From Sorex araneus (Eukaryota; Chordata; Mammalia; Eulipotyphla; Soricidae): 64,000 nt of DNA. The DNA lies in contig NC_073306.1 of NCBI RefSeq assembly GCF_027595985.1, forward strand, positions 83,377,599-83,441,598, given 5' to 3'. Below are positions 21,515 to 32,637 of this stretch, piece by piece. Both the position numbers and the translations under genes were made by a program. The notes under the pieces were generated by a model that searched no databases, was not told the origin of the DNA, and was given only the letters and a program-made list of their open reading frames with translations. How positions within the stretch are numbered: position 1 is the stretch's first letter; each line of letters begins with the position of its first letter.

Positions 21515-21725
21515 AGTTTTTTTTTTTTTAATAACTTTGTTAAATCATTAGTTTAGTTGCAGACATTCAATATTTCAACCCCATTCCCACCAATATTGCA
21601 CTTTCCCACCACCATTATTTCCAGTTTTCCCAACCGCCCCTTAAGCCTGACCCATAGCAGACCCTCAATAATTCATTTTACATTGCTTATTATAAATAAT
21701 TTGCTAAAAAGATGATCAACGAACG
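21515..21725 (-). mobile_element. old L1-type 3' UTR, minus strand
   Basis: Poly-T start, then 'cattcaatatttcaaccccattcccaccaat', 'cactttcccaccaccattatttcc'. Same layout as other reversed L1 3' ends but diverged. Confidence 0.5.
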
Positions 21726-22574
21726 TTTCCTTAGAAGAAAGTTAGTGAAGATTGTTGTAGCTCACCATGGATCCCTTAAACCCTTGTCTAGATTACTAAA
21801 ATGTTGTTACAGATTAAGCCTTCTGTGTTTACATTTTGTTAATCCAGATTGGTTGCCTTCTACATTACATCCCATCCATTCTGGTAAGCTACTCCTTCTT
21901 TATCAGTTTCAGAGTTTGAGATTTCACATGACCCAAATCACAGCTGCACAGTGCAGGGTGTCCAAACTTTCTAATGGGGTGACACAGCTGGAGTTAAATT
22001 CTTAACTGACTGGCCCAGGTGACTTTGGGGCCTGTGCATGACCGCTGGGCTTCCAGAGGTTCAGGAAGGGGGAGGGGAAGCTCGCCCATCCCCCACCCCA
22101 TGAAAGCTGGAGATTCCAATCACAAAACCCACATACCTGAGTTTTTCAACAGATTAATTTCTGGGTGAGGCTCATCCCAGCCGTGGGGCCCAGCCGGGAG
22201 CATGGCAGCAATTGTGGAGCGCAGAGGTTTTCGGCTGCTGGGCTCTGCTTGGGAGGGTGCAGGGGCTCACCTGCCCCCCTCCGGTTGCCTCTGGGCAACT
22301 CAGTCTTTTGCAGTATCCAGGAGAAGTTCTGCCACTGATTTATTTCTGAGTCTCAGGATCATGGCTGGTGATGGAGATGAAACGGCGCCTGAGGCAGTGG
22401 GTGAGCATGACCGCCCGCTTTCTGCAGCTTTGCGCTTTCTCCCCTACATGCCAATTCTTTCAGTGCAGCCAAGGCTGTCCTGAAACTGGGGTCCCTCCTT
22501 CACAGCAAATATTTCATACTTTCTAGTCACCCTGGACTCTACAGCAAATGCCTTGTATTAATAAGTAATTGCTG
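21726..22574. other. no gene recognised
   Basis: Includes a 93-codon plus-strand frame (22,202-22,483) with no recognisable domain. The 'catgaccgc' fragment recurs in the composite element at 43.3 kb, so part may be repeat-derived. Confidence 0.4.
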
Positions 22575-22915
22575 GGAATGGGGTGGAAGATGTTTTTCAT
22601 TGTTTTCCCCATTTGTATTTACATACTGTGATATGCAATACTGTTCATGACAGTTTTATGCATGCATCCTTCCAACACTACACCCACTACCAGAGTGCCC
22701 ACTTCCTTCCACCGAGGACCTCTCCCAGCTACCTGCCCACCCCACCCCACCCACACCACCAGGTAAGTTCAATTCCCTTGACAAACTCTCCAAAACTTCT
22801 GCTTTTGGTCCTTTGTTGTTCTTTTACTATGTCTCCTTATATCTCTCACAAAAGACAGATCACTGTGCACTTATCCCTTTTCTCATGATGCCCTCTAGTT
22901 CCATCTGCATATCGG
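22575..22915 (-). mobile_element. old L1 3' end, minus strand
   Basis: 'catgcatccttccaacactacacccactaccagag' and 'tgatgccctctagttccatctgcat' correspond to reversed L1 3' UTR and ORF2 end. Next to it, 22,928-22,975 ('aataccactcagctataagaaaaaataaaatc') is L1 ORF2 end on the plus strand. Confidence 0.5.
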
Positions 22916-22987
22916 CAAATCATATGCGCAATAGAATACCACTCAGCTATAAGAAAAAATAAAATCTCAGAGTTGTTTCATTCTTCC

Positions 22988-23040
22988 ATTCACCAAAGAC
23001 CTCAGAACAAGGAAGTCCTGTTCTGAGGTCTTTGGTGAAT
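22988..23040. repeat. perfect 22-bp inverted repeat (hairpin)
   Basis: Arms at 22,988-23,009 and 23,019-23,040 are exact reverse complements (arm begins 'attcaccaaagacctcag'), separated by only 9 bases, 'aggaagtcc', which can add a GG/CC pair past a one-base bulge. Forms a long stable foldback on either strand. It lies just after L1-derived sequence. No terminator or miRNA identity is claimed. Confidence 0.95.
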
Positions 23041-24257
23041 GCACCCAGCCCAACTTTAGGCCTCCACGGCTGTGGTGCAAGACAGCAAGCTTTCAGGACC
23101 CCACCACGTTTCTCACAGATGGTCTTCCCAAACCTCCCCTGCTGTGTCTCCTGACCCTAAAAGGTGTTCTCTGGCATTGTATGTCTAATGTCACACCAGT
23201 TCAGCTGATAGTGAGAGCCAGTCCTGTGTTAGGGGAGGGAATAGCAAATGAGGGTAGGGGGCTGAGAATTCAGGAGATCATGGGCAGGATGGTGATGGAT
23301 TTTGTGTAGAAAAGAATGTGAGAGGCAGGAATACACTTCGTAGGCATTAGAGGGGCACTGGAGGGGCTGTGCTGAGTGGAAGCAGCACTGGATAGAGTAG
23401 TGGAGTATATTTCAACATCTTTCTTTGCTCCACGTTTTATTTTCCTGCTGCTATGTCACTTCCCAGGGCACAGGTTGTCTCCCCTGACCTCTCCAACCCA
23501 CACTCATGGTGCACAAGAATCCTGGGTTTCAGCAATCTTAAAATTTGAGGCAGCACACCCCAGGGTGCTTTGACTCCAGGAAAATTCCTGACTGCTGGTG
23601 CTCAGAACAGGCCCTGGGTGATGCCCTGCCCTGCCTCTGTGCTCCTGCCGCACTGGGTCCTGTCTGAATAACCAACCTATGCTCACAGAGGCATGCAGGA
23701 AGGACAGAAGTCAATACCAGCCCCCCGCACCCCCAGGGACAGTTCCTGGAGGTTACCATGCTCAGCTGGCTGCCTCGAGACCGCGGAAGCACCTGAGATG
23801 TGACAGAAATTGTAAGGAAGTCTCCAGACCTGCTGGACCTGCTGGTCTGGTCATTCGAATTCCTCTGGAACGGGGTTATGTGAACAACACACTGGTGTAA
23901 ATATGCGGAAGGTTTACATGCGTTGTTTCCATGCATCTACACTGTTGAGTTAAACCCACAAGCCCCCTAATATCTAAGAAATTCAAGTCACAGTCAGGAC
24001 AGACCTGGAGAGTGTCTGGTGGTTCTCATCTGGTGGGAAATAACTCCTGGGAACAGGCGCTGATGAAGTCTTTCCTAACTTGCCTGCTGCGCCACCTGCT
24101 GGCTTCTCAGTAGCGTTGCAGTCCGGATGGGCAGCAGATGAACTAGGAGCCAGTGTGAACGGCCCATCACTGGCCGTCCATTCTCCATCCCTCTTCCTCG
24201 AATATCCAAGTACTTACTGGATTTAAACAATCAATTTTGCTTGTTAAAAGCAAATAG
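23041..24257. other. no gene recognised; CTCF-like motif
   Basis: Unique DNA. At 24,089-24,103 'gcgccacctgctggc' resembles the CTCF core in the GCGCCACCTGCTGG form. Several short frames on both strands, none recognisable. Confidence 0.4.
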
Positions 24258-24428
24258 AGCTTTCTTTTTCTTTCTTTTTGGGTCACTCCCAGCGATGCTC
24301 AGGTATTACTCCTGGCTCTGTGCTCAGGAATTACCCTTGGCGGTGCTTGAGGGGATAAGGGATCAAACCCAAGTCGACCCAAGTCGACAAGACAAAGGCC
24401 CTACCCACTGTACTATCGCTTTGGCCCC
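24258..24428 (-). mobile_element. SINE, type 1 tail
   Basis: Minus strand. The region of the B box carries a 10-bp direct duplication, 'cccaagtcga' repeated, which pushes it away from the A-box block. Confidence 0.88.
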
Positions 24429-24499
24429 AAAAGAATAGAACTGAACTTAGAAATTAGGAACAGGATGATGACGGATTTCAAGTATTTAAATTCTGAGCA

Positions 24500-24668
24500 T
24501 TAGTTGCCAAAGCAATAGTACAGCGGTTAGGGCCTTGCCTTTCAAGCGGTCATTTGGGTTGGATCCCTTGCCTTCATTACAGCTCCCCGAACCCACCAGA
24601 AGCGATTCCAGAGCGCAGTCAGGTGTAACTCTGAGCATCACCAGGTGTGGTCACAGAATCTAAATAAA
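24500..24668 (+). mobile_element. old SINE, type 1 tail
   Basis: 'aaagcaatagtacagcggttaggg', 'gggttggatccc', 'ccaggtgtggtcacag'; diverged, short A-rich end. Confidence 0.75.
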
Positions 24669-24705
24669 TAAACTCTGGAAACTAGCCATAACTATAAAGC
24701 AATAA

Positions 24706-24892
24706 GTTAGGGATGGAGCGGGTACAGCGGGTAGGGCCTTTGCCTTGCCCGGGGACGACCCGGCTTCGATTCCCAGCATCCCATATGGTTCCCCAAGCAC
24801 CGCCAGGAGTGATTCTTGAGTGCAAAACCAGAAGTAGCCCTTGTGTATCGCTGGGTGTGAGTCCAAAAGCAAAAAAATTTAAAAATTTAAAA
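24706..24892 (+). mobile_element. SINE, type 1 tail
   Basis: Head lost several bases ('gatggagcgggtacagcggg'). Flanked by imperfect 'aaagcaataagtta' and 'aaagcaatagttta'. Confidence 0.9.
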
Positions 24893-26146
24893 AGCAATAG
24901 TTTAATCTGAAAGCTAAATGTGAAGGCTATAAAAAAAATTAGTCAGAATAAAAGCCTTAAAATTTCTTTCCTTCATAAAATCAATGAGATAACTGGATTA
25001 TTTTTAAGAACTCTAAACTTCAATTGATGGCTTTCAAATACCTGGAGCTCTAAGACAATGACTATCAATAATAAAGGGAATTTTCAGGATTTTAACTTAA
25101 CCCACTTACTTTTCTCATCTCCAACACCAGATTCTTGAAAACTTAGGACCTGGATTCTTCGTTATCACCAAAAGCTCATAGCCAACGGATAAAACTCATT
25201 CAAAGTCTCATTCTCAACAGTGTCATGATTTCACATGTCTGGTGGTACCTCTGCTCACCCCACTTGCAACAAAATCTGTTTGACCCAACATGGAGGTCTC
25301 CCACTACAAGTAGTCCACAGCAGGATTTGACAAAAGCAGTCTAGGCAATTCTTTGACTTTGAGGCTCTCTACAGTCCTAGATAACTAATTTTAAAAGGAT
25401 AGGGGGAAACTGGGTAAGATATCCAAAAGGCCTAGTTATAAGGGCCACCACTACTGGAGTGGTCACACTCAGGCCTGAGTGTCACTAGGGCCACATCTGG
25501 TGGTAATGGAATGACACAAGGCCAGTATGCCACGGCAAACTTGTTTTGATTCAGTATTCATCCCAAAATATTTTTCTGTGAGAGAAGGCGACAGACCTGA
25601 GGAAGCCAGGGACTGAATACAGGGCTTCTTATATGCAAGAGACATACTCTGCTACTTTAACTATCCCCCTGGCCTTTCCCTAGTGGCTTTGAAAAGCCTC
25701 GACATGTTTCTGGAATCTAAGTTCATGTGTGCATGCTGAGAAAAGGATTCAGAAGTCCACAATCCCCATCGATAGCTAAATTTGGGGCTGTGTGTGTGTA
25801 GGAATAAGAGTGTAAAGCACAGTTAGCAAATGATTGAATACGTGTAGAAAATAGACCAATATGCACAGAGAAACCCTCCGTAAATACTAGCAGACTTATT
25901 GTGTACTAACATTGTAAGAATCCTTTGTCAAGCACTAACCACTAAGCCAAAAGTATATAAAACAATGGTCACACACAGTCATAATGCTGATGAGTAAAAT
26001 TCATGTAAAACTATCAACAGATAAAGAAAAGGTACAATAAACAATAACAACAAGACCTGGAAATGCTGGAAAGGAAAATCTGATTTCTGAGTGAAAAGAC
26101 AGTTGTCTATATGTGGCTGATCTCTCTTAACCCCTGGGTCCATCCA
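24893..26146. other. no gene; probable old SINE remnant inside
   Basis: At about 25,440-25,680 a reversed SINE-like order is faintly visible ('aagccagggactgaatacaggg', 'ctatccccctggcc'). Otherwise unique DNA. Confidence 0.4.
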
Positions 26147-26222
26147 CCCTGAGCACCACCAGGAGTGATGCCTGAGCACAGAGCCAGAAGTAAGTCCTCA
26201 GCACTGCTTTCCCCACCAAAAA
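26147..26222 (+). mobile_element. SINE 3' half
   Basis: 'ctgagcaccaccaggagtgatgcctgagcacagagcc' is the type 1 tail; the tRNA-like head is missing (5' truncation). Confidence 0.75.
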
Positions 26223-26790
26223 GAAAGATCTGACTTCCAGAATAATCAGGATATATTGTATCAACTGATCCATTTTCAACAAAAACTTAGAAACAGGGAT
26301 ATGTGATACATTTCCAAGGAGAAAAAGAAGGTATCTTTGAGGAAGTACAAATGTTTGGTTTTCTAGGAAGGTGAGAGGTCACTGACCTCACCTGGCACAG
26401 ACAGAGGGGTAGAGGCAAGTAAAATGCAGAAATAGGAGTTTAGTTAGGTGCGCTCCTGGATAGACCCTACGCGCGTCTGGTGAGGCTGCAGTAGAGCAGC
26501 GCCCTGGGAGACGCTAAGCGGAATTTTAAGTTGCCGTGGGCAGGAAAAGGGAACAGAGACCAGTGGAACTGGTGTGTTTGGCCTGGCCTTCTGTTACTGT
26601 CGGGGGGGTGGATAGAACGTAGCCTGGTGGCTTCCTGTGGCCAGATGAACCAGAAGTTCTGTCTTCTGCACTGGAGACAGGCTGATCTTTGATTCCAGGA
26701 ATGTCGCTGTCGCATCAGCTGTTTGTCATTTGGTCCTGAGCAAACTTTACAGTAGAGTTTAAATCACCAGCTTAAAAAAATTTCAAAGAG

Positions 26791-26827
<37 letters not shown>

Positions 26828-28154
26828 GTGTGAAAAAAACAAAGACATATGTAAGACAATGAAGTACCAGCGATTAGAGACTATCAGAAAAGATTTAGAA
26901 ACCGTAGCAAGTATCACAGGCAGAGAGATGGGGGTGGGGGAGGCTGATAATATACACTGATTTAAAAAAAAAAAATTTCCTGGAACTTAAACCAAAGAAA
27001 AGTCTTAGAGACACTGGACCCATCTCTAGAGCCCAGCCCTGAGGACCACTGAGATGCAGAGTTCCAAGCCCAGAGCATGGCTGGAGCCCATGGGGAAAAA
27101 GTTTCACTCTGAAACAAACGCCTCACTAAGAATGTCAAAGACCATTAACTGATCCTAGCTCTCCCCTTTGGGAATCTCCTTAACTTTTGGGGAAACTATA
27201 TATTAACTAATTTGGCAGAGGCAAAGGTGTGTATCTACCTGCACCTCTTTTTGAAATGTGTACATTTTTACCTCAAGGAACATTTCCCCTTCCTAAGGAA
27301 ATGGCCTGCACATCCCTGCTTGGGACACATACTTCACTTTGCCCACTCTGGAGAAGCTGTGTTCTTGCTTGAGCACAATCATGCATCTTTATACTACTCG
27401 TCTCCTTCCTTCCCTTTATTTCCTGAAAAAGCTTGTTTTAGTTCACTATTCATCTTCTTCTGAACTTTTTTCTTTCTGTGAAAGAAGGCAACAGACTTAC
27501 GAAGCCTGGGTAAGAATTAAGACCCACTTTTCTTTTCTCTGAAGAGCACTTCCTCCCTCCAGCCTGAGATCCACGGCACCCTGAGAAATCAGGTGTCGGG
27601 GACCAAGTGGAACGTAGGTGTGGTTTGACAACTGCCTAGTGGGGGCAAGTCTGTTGCAGGTGTTCATCTCAGATTCTCAACAGTCCAAGGCTTGCCCCCA
27701 TACATCCTCAATCATAGGCACTCCCGCCTCTCTCCTCAGCACCTAACATAAAAGCGCTGCCCCCTTCCCTCGTCCTGGAATCAAATGGAAATTTTACAGG
27801 TGACAAATTGATAGCTGAATTCAAACTTTGGAGGAGCTTCAGTAAAAGATGTGAAATAAGGGAGTATGGGTAAATTTTATGTGTCTATTTATTTACCCAG
27901 TTTGAAGAATAGGGAAAAATTGAGGGGGAAAAAAAAATATTCTGAGACAATCAAGCATACCAGTGAACACAATTTTTAGAAATAGGGGGGAAAGAGAAGA
28001 AAATTTCTTAATGTGAGAAAATGTAGAGAGCAAATTTTCCTAATTTATTTTTCAGAAAATAAATCAAAATCTCTAATTAGATTCAAATCAAAGATATCCA
28101 CATCTCAATGTAGCACAATCAGAATATCTAAAGACAATTTCAAGTTCCTTTCTT
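26223..28154. other. no gene recognised; (AT)n tract
   Basis: An (AT)n run lies at 26,793-26,825. The GC-richer stretch 26,440-26,720 has an 82-codon minus-strand frame without a recognisable domain. The rest is AT-rich. Confidence 0.45.
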
Positions 28155-28305
28155 TTTTCATTTTGGTTTTTCTCTTTGTTTTAAGGCCCCACCCAGCAGT
28201 GCTCACAGCCTTCTTCTGGCTCAATAACAGGGATCACTAAAAGTGATCATATATGAATAGGGGTCAGTCATATGCAAGGCAGGTATTTCAACGCCAGTAA
28301 TATTT
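28155..28305 (-). mobile_element. old SINE, minus strand
   Basis: 'aaggccccacccagcagtgctcacagcc' and 'atatgcaaggcaggtatttc' in SINE order; heavily diverged. Confidence 0.5.
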
Positions 28306-28386
28306 CTTTGTTCCCCTTGCCCCCCAAACTGATATTCTTGAAAGCAGAAACAGGAACGTTATTCAACACATACAGGGATCTTCAGT

Positions 28387-28437
28387 GAATTTTTTTTTTT
28401 GGCTTTTTATGTCACACCTAGCAATGCTCAGGTGTAA
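28387..28437 (-). mobile_element. SINE tail fragment
   Basis: 'ggctttttatgtcacacctagcaatgctcagg' is the reversed end of type 1. It stops where the LTR-like stretch begins, which suggests the latter inserted here. Confidence 0.65.
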
Positions 28438-28439
28438 AA

Positions 28440-28505
28440 AATTCAAACGTGCACGGAAGGGGGTGATGTGTGTGTGTTGTGTTGTTCGAGAGCTCTCAGG
28501 GCAGT

Positions 28506-28563
<58 letters not shown>

Positions 28564-28978
28564 CTCAAGTTCCGTGCTCTCAAGCCGCTGTGTATGGATG
28601 GGATTGGGATGGCTCCTCCTTTGTGCTCCGCTTCTGTGTGAGCTGCTGTGCTCTCTTCTGTCTGTCTCTCTATCTCTGTCTCTGTCACTGTCGCCTCTCC
28701 TCTGGTTTCTTCCAAGACTCCCTGATTCTCTTTCTCTTTGGAGCCCTCTGGCTTCTGTGTCTTCTCTCTTGCTTCTGTGTCTTCTCTCTCACTTCTCTTA
28801 CAGTCTTAGTTTATACAGCAATTACATAGGGTGGTGATACAGGTGGGTTGAACATTAACAAATCAACAAAGAGGGGTAATACCACTCCTCCAGGAGATTA
28901 ACAAAGTCTCATCTAAGGAGATTACTCCAGATTACTAGGAGATCCGTTCAAGGGTGGGATCCAAACAAGGGTGTGTCA
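28440..28978 (-). mobile_element. possible solo LTR, minus strand
   Basis: Non-coding block between a broken SINE and unique DNA. On the minus strand it has a TATA-like 'gtataaact' (about 28,812-28,820) upstream of purine-rich sequence containing the (CT)n tract. The layout fits an endogenous retroviral LTR, but I see no clear AATAAA, no terminal TG/CA pair I can fix, and no retroviral genes. Weak assignment. Confidence 0.3.
28507..28559 (+). repeat. (CT)n microsatellite
   Basis: About 26 uninterrupted CT units. Confidence 0.95.
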
Positions 28979-29149
28979 CTTTCTTCTTTCCTCAGCTAGT
29001 AATCCACTTAAATGGTGTAGTAAATCTACTTCAAATATTTCTAGCAATGTCATTCTGTATGAGCACAGTAAGAAATATATCAGATTTAAAATTTGGTTCT
29101 TTCTGAGGACATCTCACTATATATTTCAGACCACAGTCCTCAGGTCAGG

Positions 29150-29192
29150 ACACGCGCGCGTGCGCATGCGTGCACACACACACACACACACA

Positions 29193-29269
<77 letters not shown>
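29150..29269 (+). repeat. alternating CG/TG/CA run fused to (CT)n
   Basis: 29,150-29,195 is an unbroken purine-pyrimidine alternation (CGCGCG, TGCGCATGCGTG, then (CA)n), the pattern that favours Z-DNA. 29,194-29,269 is pure (CT)n, a mirror-symmetric polypyrimidine run that can form a triplex. Confidence 0.93.
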
Positions 29270-29273
<4 letters not shown>

Positions 29274-29274
29274 G

Positions 29275-29385
29275 GTCCCTCAAGCCTTGTCATGAGTGAT
29301 CCCTGAGTGCAGAGTCTGGAGTAAGCCCTGGGCACTGCCAGGTGTGACCCCCAAATAAAACAAAATTAAAAAAACAAAAAAAAAA
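29275..29385 (+). mobile_element. SINE 3' half next to the microsatellite
   Basis: 'gagtgatccctgagtgcagag', 'ggagtaagccctggg', 'ccaggtgtgacccccaaa' and poly-A. The head is missing; the simple repeat occupies its place. Confidence 0.78.
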
Positions 29386-29509
29386 GAGAAAGTTTCCTGA
29401 TTGAAATTTCTAATCCAAGCCCTGACTAACTATCCTACTCAAATCCAGGACCCCTCACAACTGCTAACACACCACAAACTTCCTTATTTATTGTGGCTGC
29501 TGTATGCAC

Positions 29510-29684
29510 CTTCTTTTGTTTTGTTTTAGGGCCACACCCTGCAATGCTCAGGGGTTGCTCCTGGCTCTACAAACAGGAATTACTCCTAATGGTGCTCCAA
29601 GGACCATATGGGATGCTGGGGATCTAACCTGGGTTGGCAGCGTGCAAGGCAAGGACTCTACCCTCTGTGCTATCTCTCCAGCCT
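29510..29684 (-). mobile_element. SINE, type 1 tail
   Basis: Complete minus-strand copy from '(ttttg)n' tail to 'gctatctctccagcc'. Confidence 0.88.
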
Positions 29685-29689
29685 GAAAA

Positions 29690-30183
29690 CAAAACAAAAC
29701 AAAGAGCCTCCTTTGCGAAATAGCACAAGAATAAAGAAAGCAGGAATTTTGTCAACAGTGTGTCCCAGCTTGGTTCAGGGGCAAAAGCGACAAGTTTGGC
29801 AAGCACACGTACATGCTTTATAAGAGCATCTTTTTAATTAACATGTTAAAATTCCACAGGGCTGCCACCAGAGCCTCATTACTGCGCATGTGCAACCACC
29901 ACTCACCACCCCTACCCCGCTATAGCAGCAACAGTGAAGGGAAGGGAAGGAGCAAACATCAAATGTCCTTTGGAAATGGTGGGCGGTGGCTCCAGGGTGG
30001 AGCATGTGCTGTTAGATCCAGGTGTGTAATGAAATAGTGGAGCCATAGAAGGCGAGTAGGACAGTTTATGTCATTGTGATGGGCCCAGGGATTGTGATGA
30101 GTCATGGACTCTAACCCATTTGACCAATGCTTCAAAAACTGAGCTTGCATTTATACTCCAAAAGTACATTTCACAGCATCAAT
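29690..30183. other. no gene recognised
   Basis: Contains an isolated NRF1-like 'tgcgcatgtgca' near 29,882-29,893, with no CpG island around it. Confidence 0.4.
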
Positions 30184-30198
30184 CAAAATCTTGCAAGA

Positions 30199-30365
30199 GG
30201 GGCTGGATCAATAAGATAGTGGGTAGGGTATTTGCCTTGCATGTAGCCGACAATGCAGATTTGATCCCCAGCATCCCATATGGTCTCTGAGCACAGCCAG
30301 GAGTGATTCCTGAGTGCAGAGTCAGGAGGAACCCCTGAGCATCGCTGTGTATGACCAAAACCAAA
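30199..30365 (+). mobile_element. SINE, type 1 tail, 15-bp target-site duplication
   Basis: Flanked by exact 'caaaatcttgcaaga' at 30,184-30,198 and 30,366-30,380, although the element itself is fairly diverged ('gacaatgcagatttgatcc'). Confidence 0.93.
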
Positions 30366-30441
30366 CAAAATCTTGCAAGATTAACTACAGTTTTTACTTT
30401 TCTTGTTATGATGGAAATTTATTATATGCATCTTTGATTTT

Positions 30442-30690
30442 GGGCTGGAGCGATAGCACAGCAGTTGGGCGTTCGCCTTTCATGCGGCTGACCCGTGTTC
30501 GATTCCTTCGCCCCTCTTGGAGAGCCCGGCAAGCTACCGAGAGTATCTTGCCCACACAGCAGAGCCTGGCAAGCTACCCGTGGCATATTCTATATGCCAA
30601 AAACAGTAACAAACAAGTCTCACAATGAGAGACATTACTGGTACTCACTCAAACAAATCAATGAGCAACAGTATGACAGTGATCCAGTGA
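30442..30690 (+). mobile_element. SINE, type 2 (long) tail, complete
   Basis: Best complete type 2 copy. Head to 'gtgttcgattcc', then the two-part tail with the near-repeat 'gagagcccggcaagctaccgagag' / 'cagagcctggcaagctacccgtgg', then 'aacaagtctcacaatgagag' and the 'gacagtgatccagtga' end, with no poly-A. Flanked by 'tctttgatttt' at 30,431-30,441 and 30,691-30,701. Confidence 0.93.
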
Positions 30691-30701
30691 TCTTTGATTT
30701 T

Positions 30702-31594
30702 AAAATTGATTTATAGGATGTACTTTAAATAGGTGATTTTGCTTGTTGGTGGTAAGTTTTAAAAGGCTGCCCACCCTGTCTGCATTTAGGATGAACTGCC
30801 CCGTTCCAAGCTATGAAAATGCCAATTATAGGAAACTGTGACCATGCTGAAAGGAGGCCATCATGTGTGTGCACCCACCTTTTTGCTTGAGCATGAAACA
30901 AAGTAATGATGAGTTTGCAGCATTACCCTACAAAAACAGGCTCCTGGGCCCCTTTCTTTGTTTCAGGCTTTAGATGCTTACCCCAGCCTAGACATGCAGT
31001 GTGATGAGCCGGTGGAGTCAAGACTTCCTTGTTACCCTGGTACAACGTTATGGGTTGTTTTTTTTTTTAATCAAAACAATTTCCTTACATCTTAATGAGG
31101 CATAAGGAAAATAAGATTCAGTTACATCAACACATGAAAGGGGAGAGCAACTACAACTCACCTGGGAACAAATGATTTTTTACGCTGCTCAGGGTTGGAG
31201 CACACCTTCTCCCAGCCTTTATCTGCATAGACATTAGCCATCTGCTCAGAGTCAGGGCTCACTCCTCCCCCGAGCCCCAGCCCTTATCAGCACAGCTGTG
31301 GCTCATTACTCGGAACCCACCAGTTGATGCACAATGTTTCCTCAAACCTCTAACTATGAGGATGCTGCTGTTCTTAATTAATGGTGTTTTAAAGGATTAC
31401 AACAATACCTTTAGTATAACTATTAAAACGGTTTTGGTACATAAAAATGCCTTGAATGTACGAGGCCATGGGTCCCATCCAAGGTAACCTCTCCTGTCTG
31501 CGCAAAGGAGATATACTCTAAGTTGCTAGGGGGTGGCAGTTCCCTAGCAAACAGTTTTTGGCCAGCTAGGCCAGCATTTCAGTGTGAGGGTGAG
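30702..31594. other. no gene recognised
   Basis: Unique DNA, with a poly-T run at about 31,060. Confidence 0.45.
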
Positions 31595-31765
31595 GCTGTT
31601 TGGGCCCTTCAGGGCTGGGGATGAGCCAGAACATCATGGCTGTGCTGGGGACAACCAGAGATGTACCGGGAGATGCGGGGAAACCATGTGTGATGCCAGG
31701 GATTGAACTAGGGTCGGTTGCAAGCAAGGCATGTGTCTTAACCTGCACTGCACTATTTTTCCATT
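31595..31765 (-). mobile_element. old SINE, minus strand
   Basis: 'ggctggggatgagccagaacatcatggctgtgctgggg ... ccagggattgaactagggtcgg ... caaggcatgtg'. Diverged type 1. Confidence 0.65.
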
Positions 31766-31974
31766 TCCTAAACTGCTTTTTTGGAGGGTGTGGGAGGGGG
31801 GAAATGTACCATGGAAGGTCCTCATGGGAGGACTCAGGCCCTTATCAGCAGAGGTGTCAGAGAACTCTTTGTGCCTCTCACTCCTGAGATCCCAGAAAGG
31901 GTCTTCCCTAGCCCCTGGACAAGAATGGAATGCTGAAACTAGGTAAAGGTACAAACATGTCTAATGTTCAATTT

Positions 31975-32142
31975 TATTTTAGGTTTTGGGTAATACCTTG
32001 TGGTGCTCAGGGCTAACTCCTGGGTTTGTGTTCAGGGATCACTTCTGACAGGGTCTTGAGGGCCTTATGTCATGCCAGCAGTCAAACTTGAGTCAGAAAG
32101 TGAAAGGCAAGTGTCCTGCCCATTGTACTATTTCTTGGGCCA
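31975..32142 (-). mobile_element. old SINE, minus strand
   Basis: 'ttttgggtaataccttgtggtgctcaggg' to 'ccattgtactatttcttgggcc'; complete but diverged. Confidence 0.8.
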
Positions 32143-32164
32143 ACAATTCACCTTTAGTTTATTT

Positions 32165-32296
32165 CACTTATTTTATTTTTTTGTTTGGGGGCAACACCTT
32201 GAGATTCTCAGGTTCAGAGGTTACTCCTGGCTCTGCACTCAAGTATTCCTCCTGCTACGGGACTCTCTAGGATGCTGAGGATCAAACCCAGGTCAG
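32165..32296 (-). mobile_element. SINE, minus strand, head missing
   Basis: From poly-T and 'gggggcaacaccttgag' to the B-box complement 'gatcaaacccaggtcag', then cut by the next SINE, which begins immediately on the opposite strand. Confidence 0.85.
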
Positions 32297-32455
32297 AGGC
32301 CAGAGCAATAGCACAGTGAGTAAGGCATTTGCCTTGCATGCGTCCAACCTGGGTTCAATCTCTATATGGTCCCCCAAGCAACGCCAGGAGTAATTCCTGA
32401 GTGCAGAGCCTGGAGTAACCCCTGAGCATCACTGTGTGTGACCCAAAAATCAAAA
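32297..32455 (+). mobile_element. SINE, type 1 tail
   Basis: Head 'ggccagagcaatagcacag' abuts the inverted SINE. The B-box neighbourhood has lost 'cagcatccc' ('ggttcaatctctatatggtcc'). Confidence 0.9.
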
Positions 32456-32483
32456 AAATTAAAAATTAAAATTAAAAACAAAT

Positions 32484-32637
32484 TAGGGCTAGAGCAATAG
32501 CACAGCAGGTGGGGCATTTGCCTTGCACTGTGGTCAACCCAGGTTCAATTCCCAGCATCTTATATGGTCCCCTGAGCTCTGCCAGGAGTGATTCCTGAGT
32601 GCATGAGCCAGGAGTAACCCCTGTGCATCACTGGGTA
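32484..32637 (+). mobile_element. SINE, type 1 tail, 3' truncated
   Basis: Complete head; the tail carries the 'catgagcc' variant and stops at 'catcactgggtaag' without poly-A. 'tgggtaagtag' resembles a splice donor, but there is no exon context. Confidence 0.88.

Noticed and set aside
29879..29895. NRF1-like promoter element
   Set aside because: Isolated motif without a CpG island or other promoter signals.
30442..30690. CRISPR-like or tandem gene array from the repeated 'ggcaagctacc' motif
   Set aside because: The near-repeat is a fixed internal feature of the type 2 SINE tail; the genome is mammalian.
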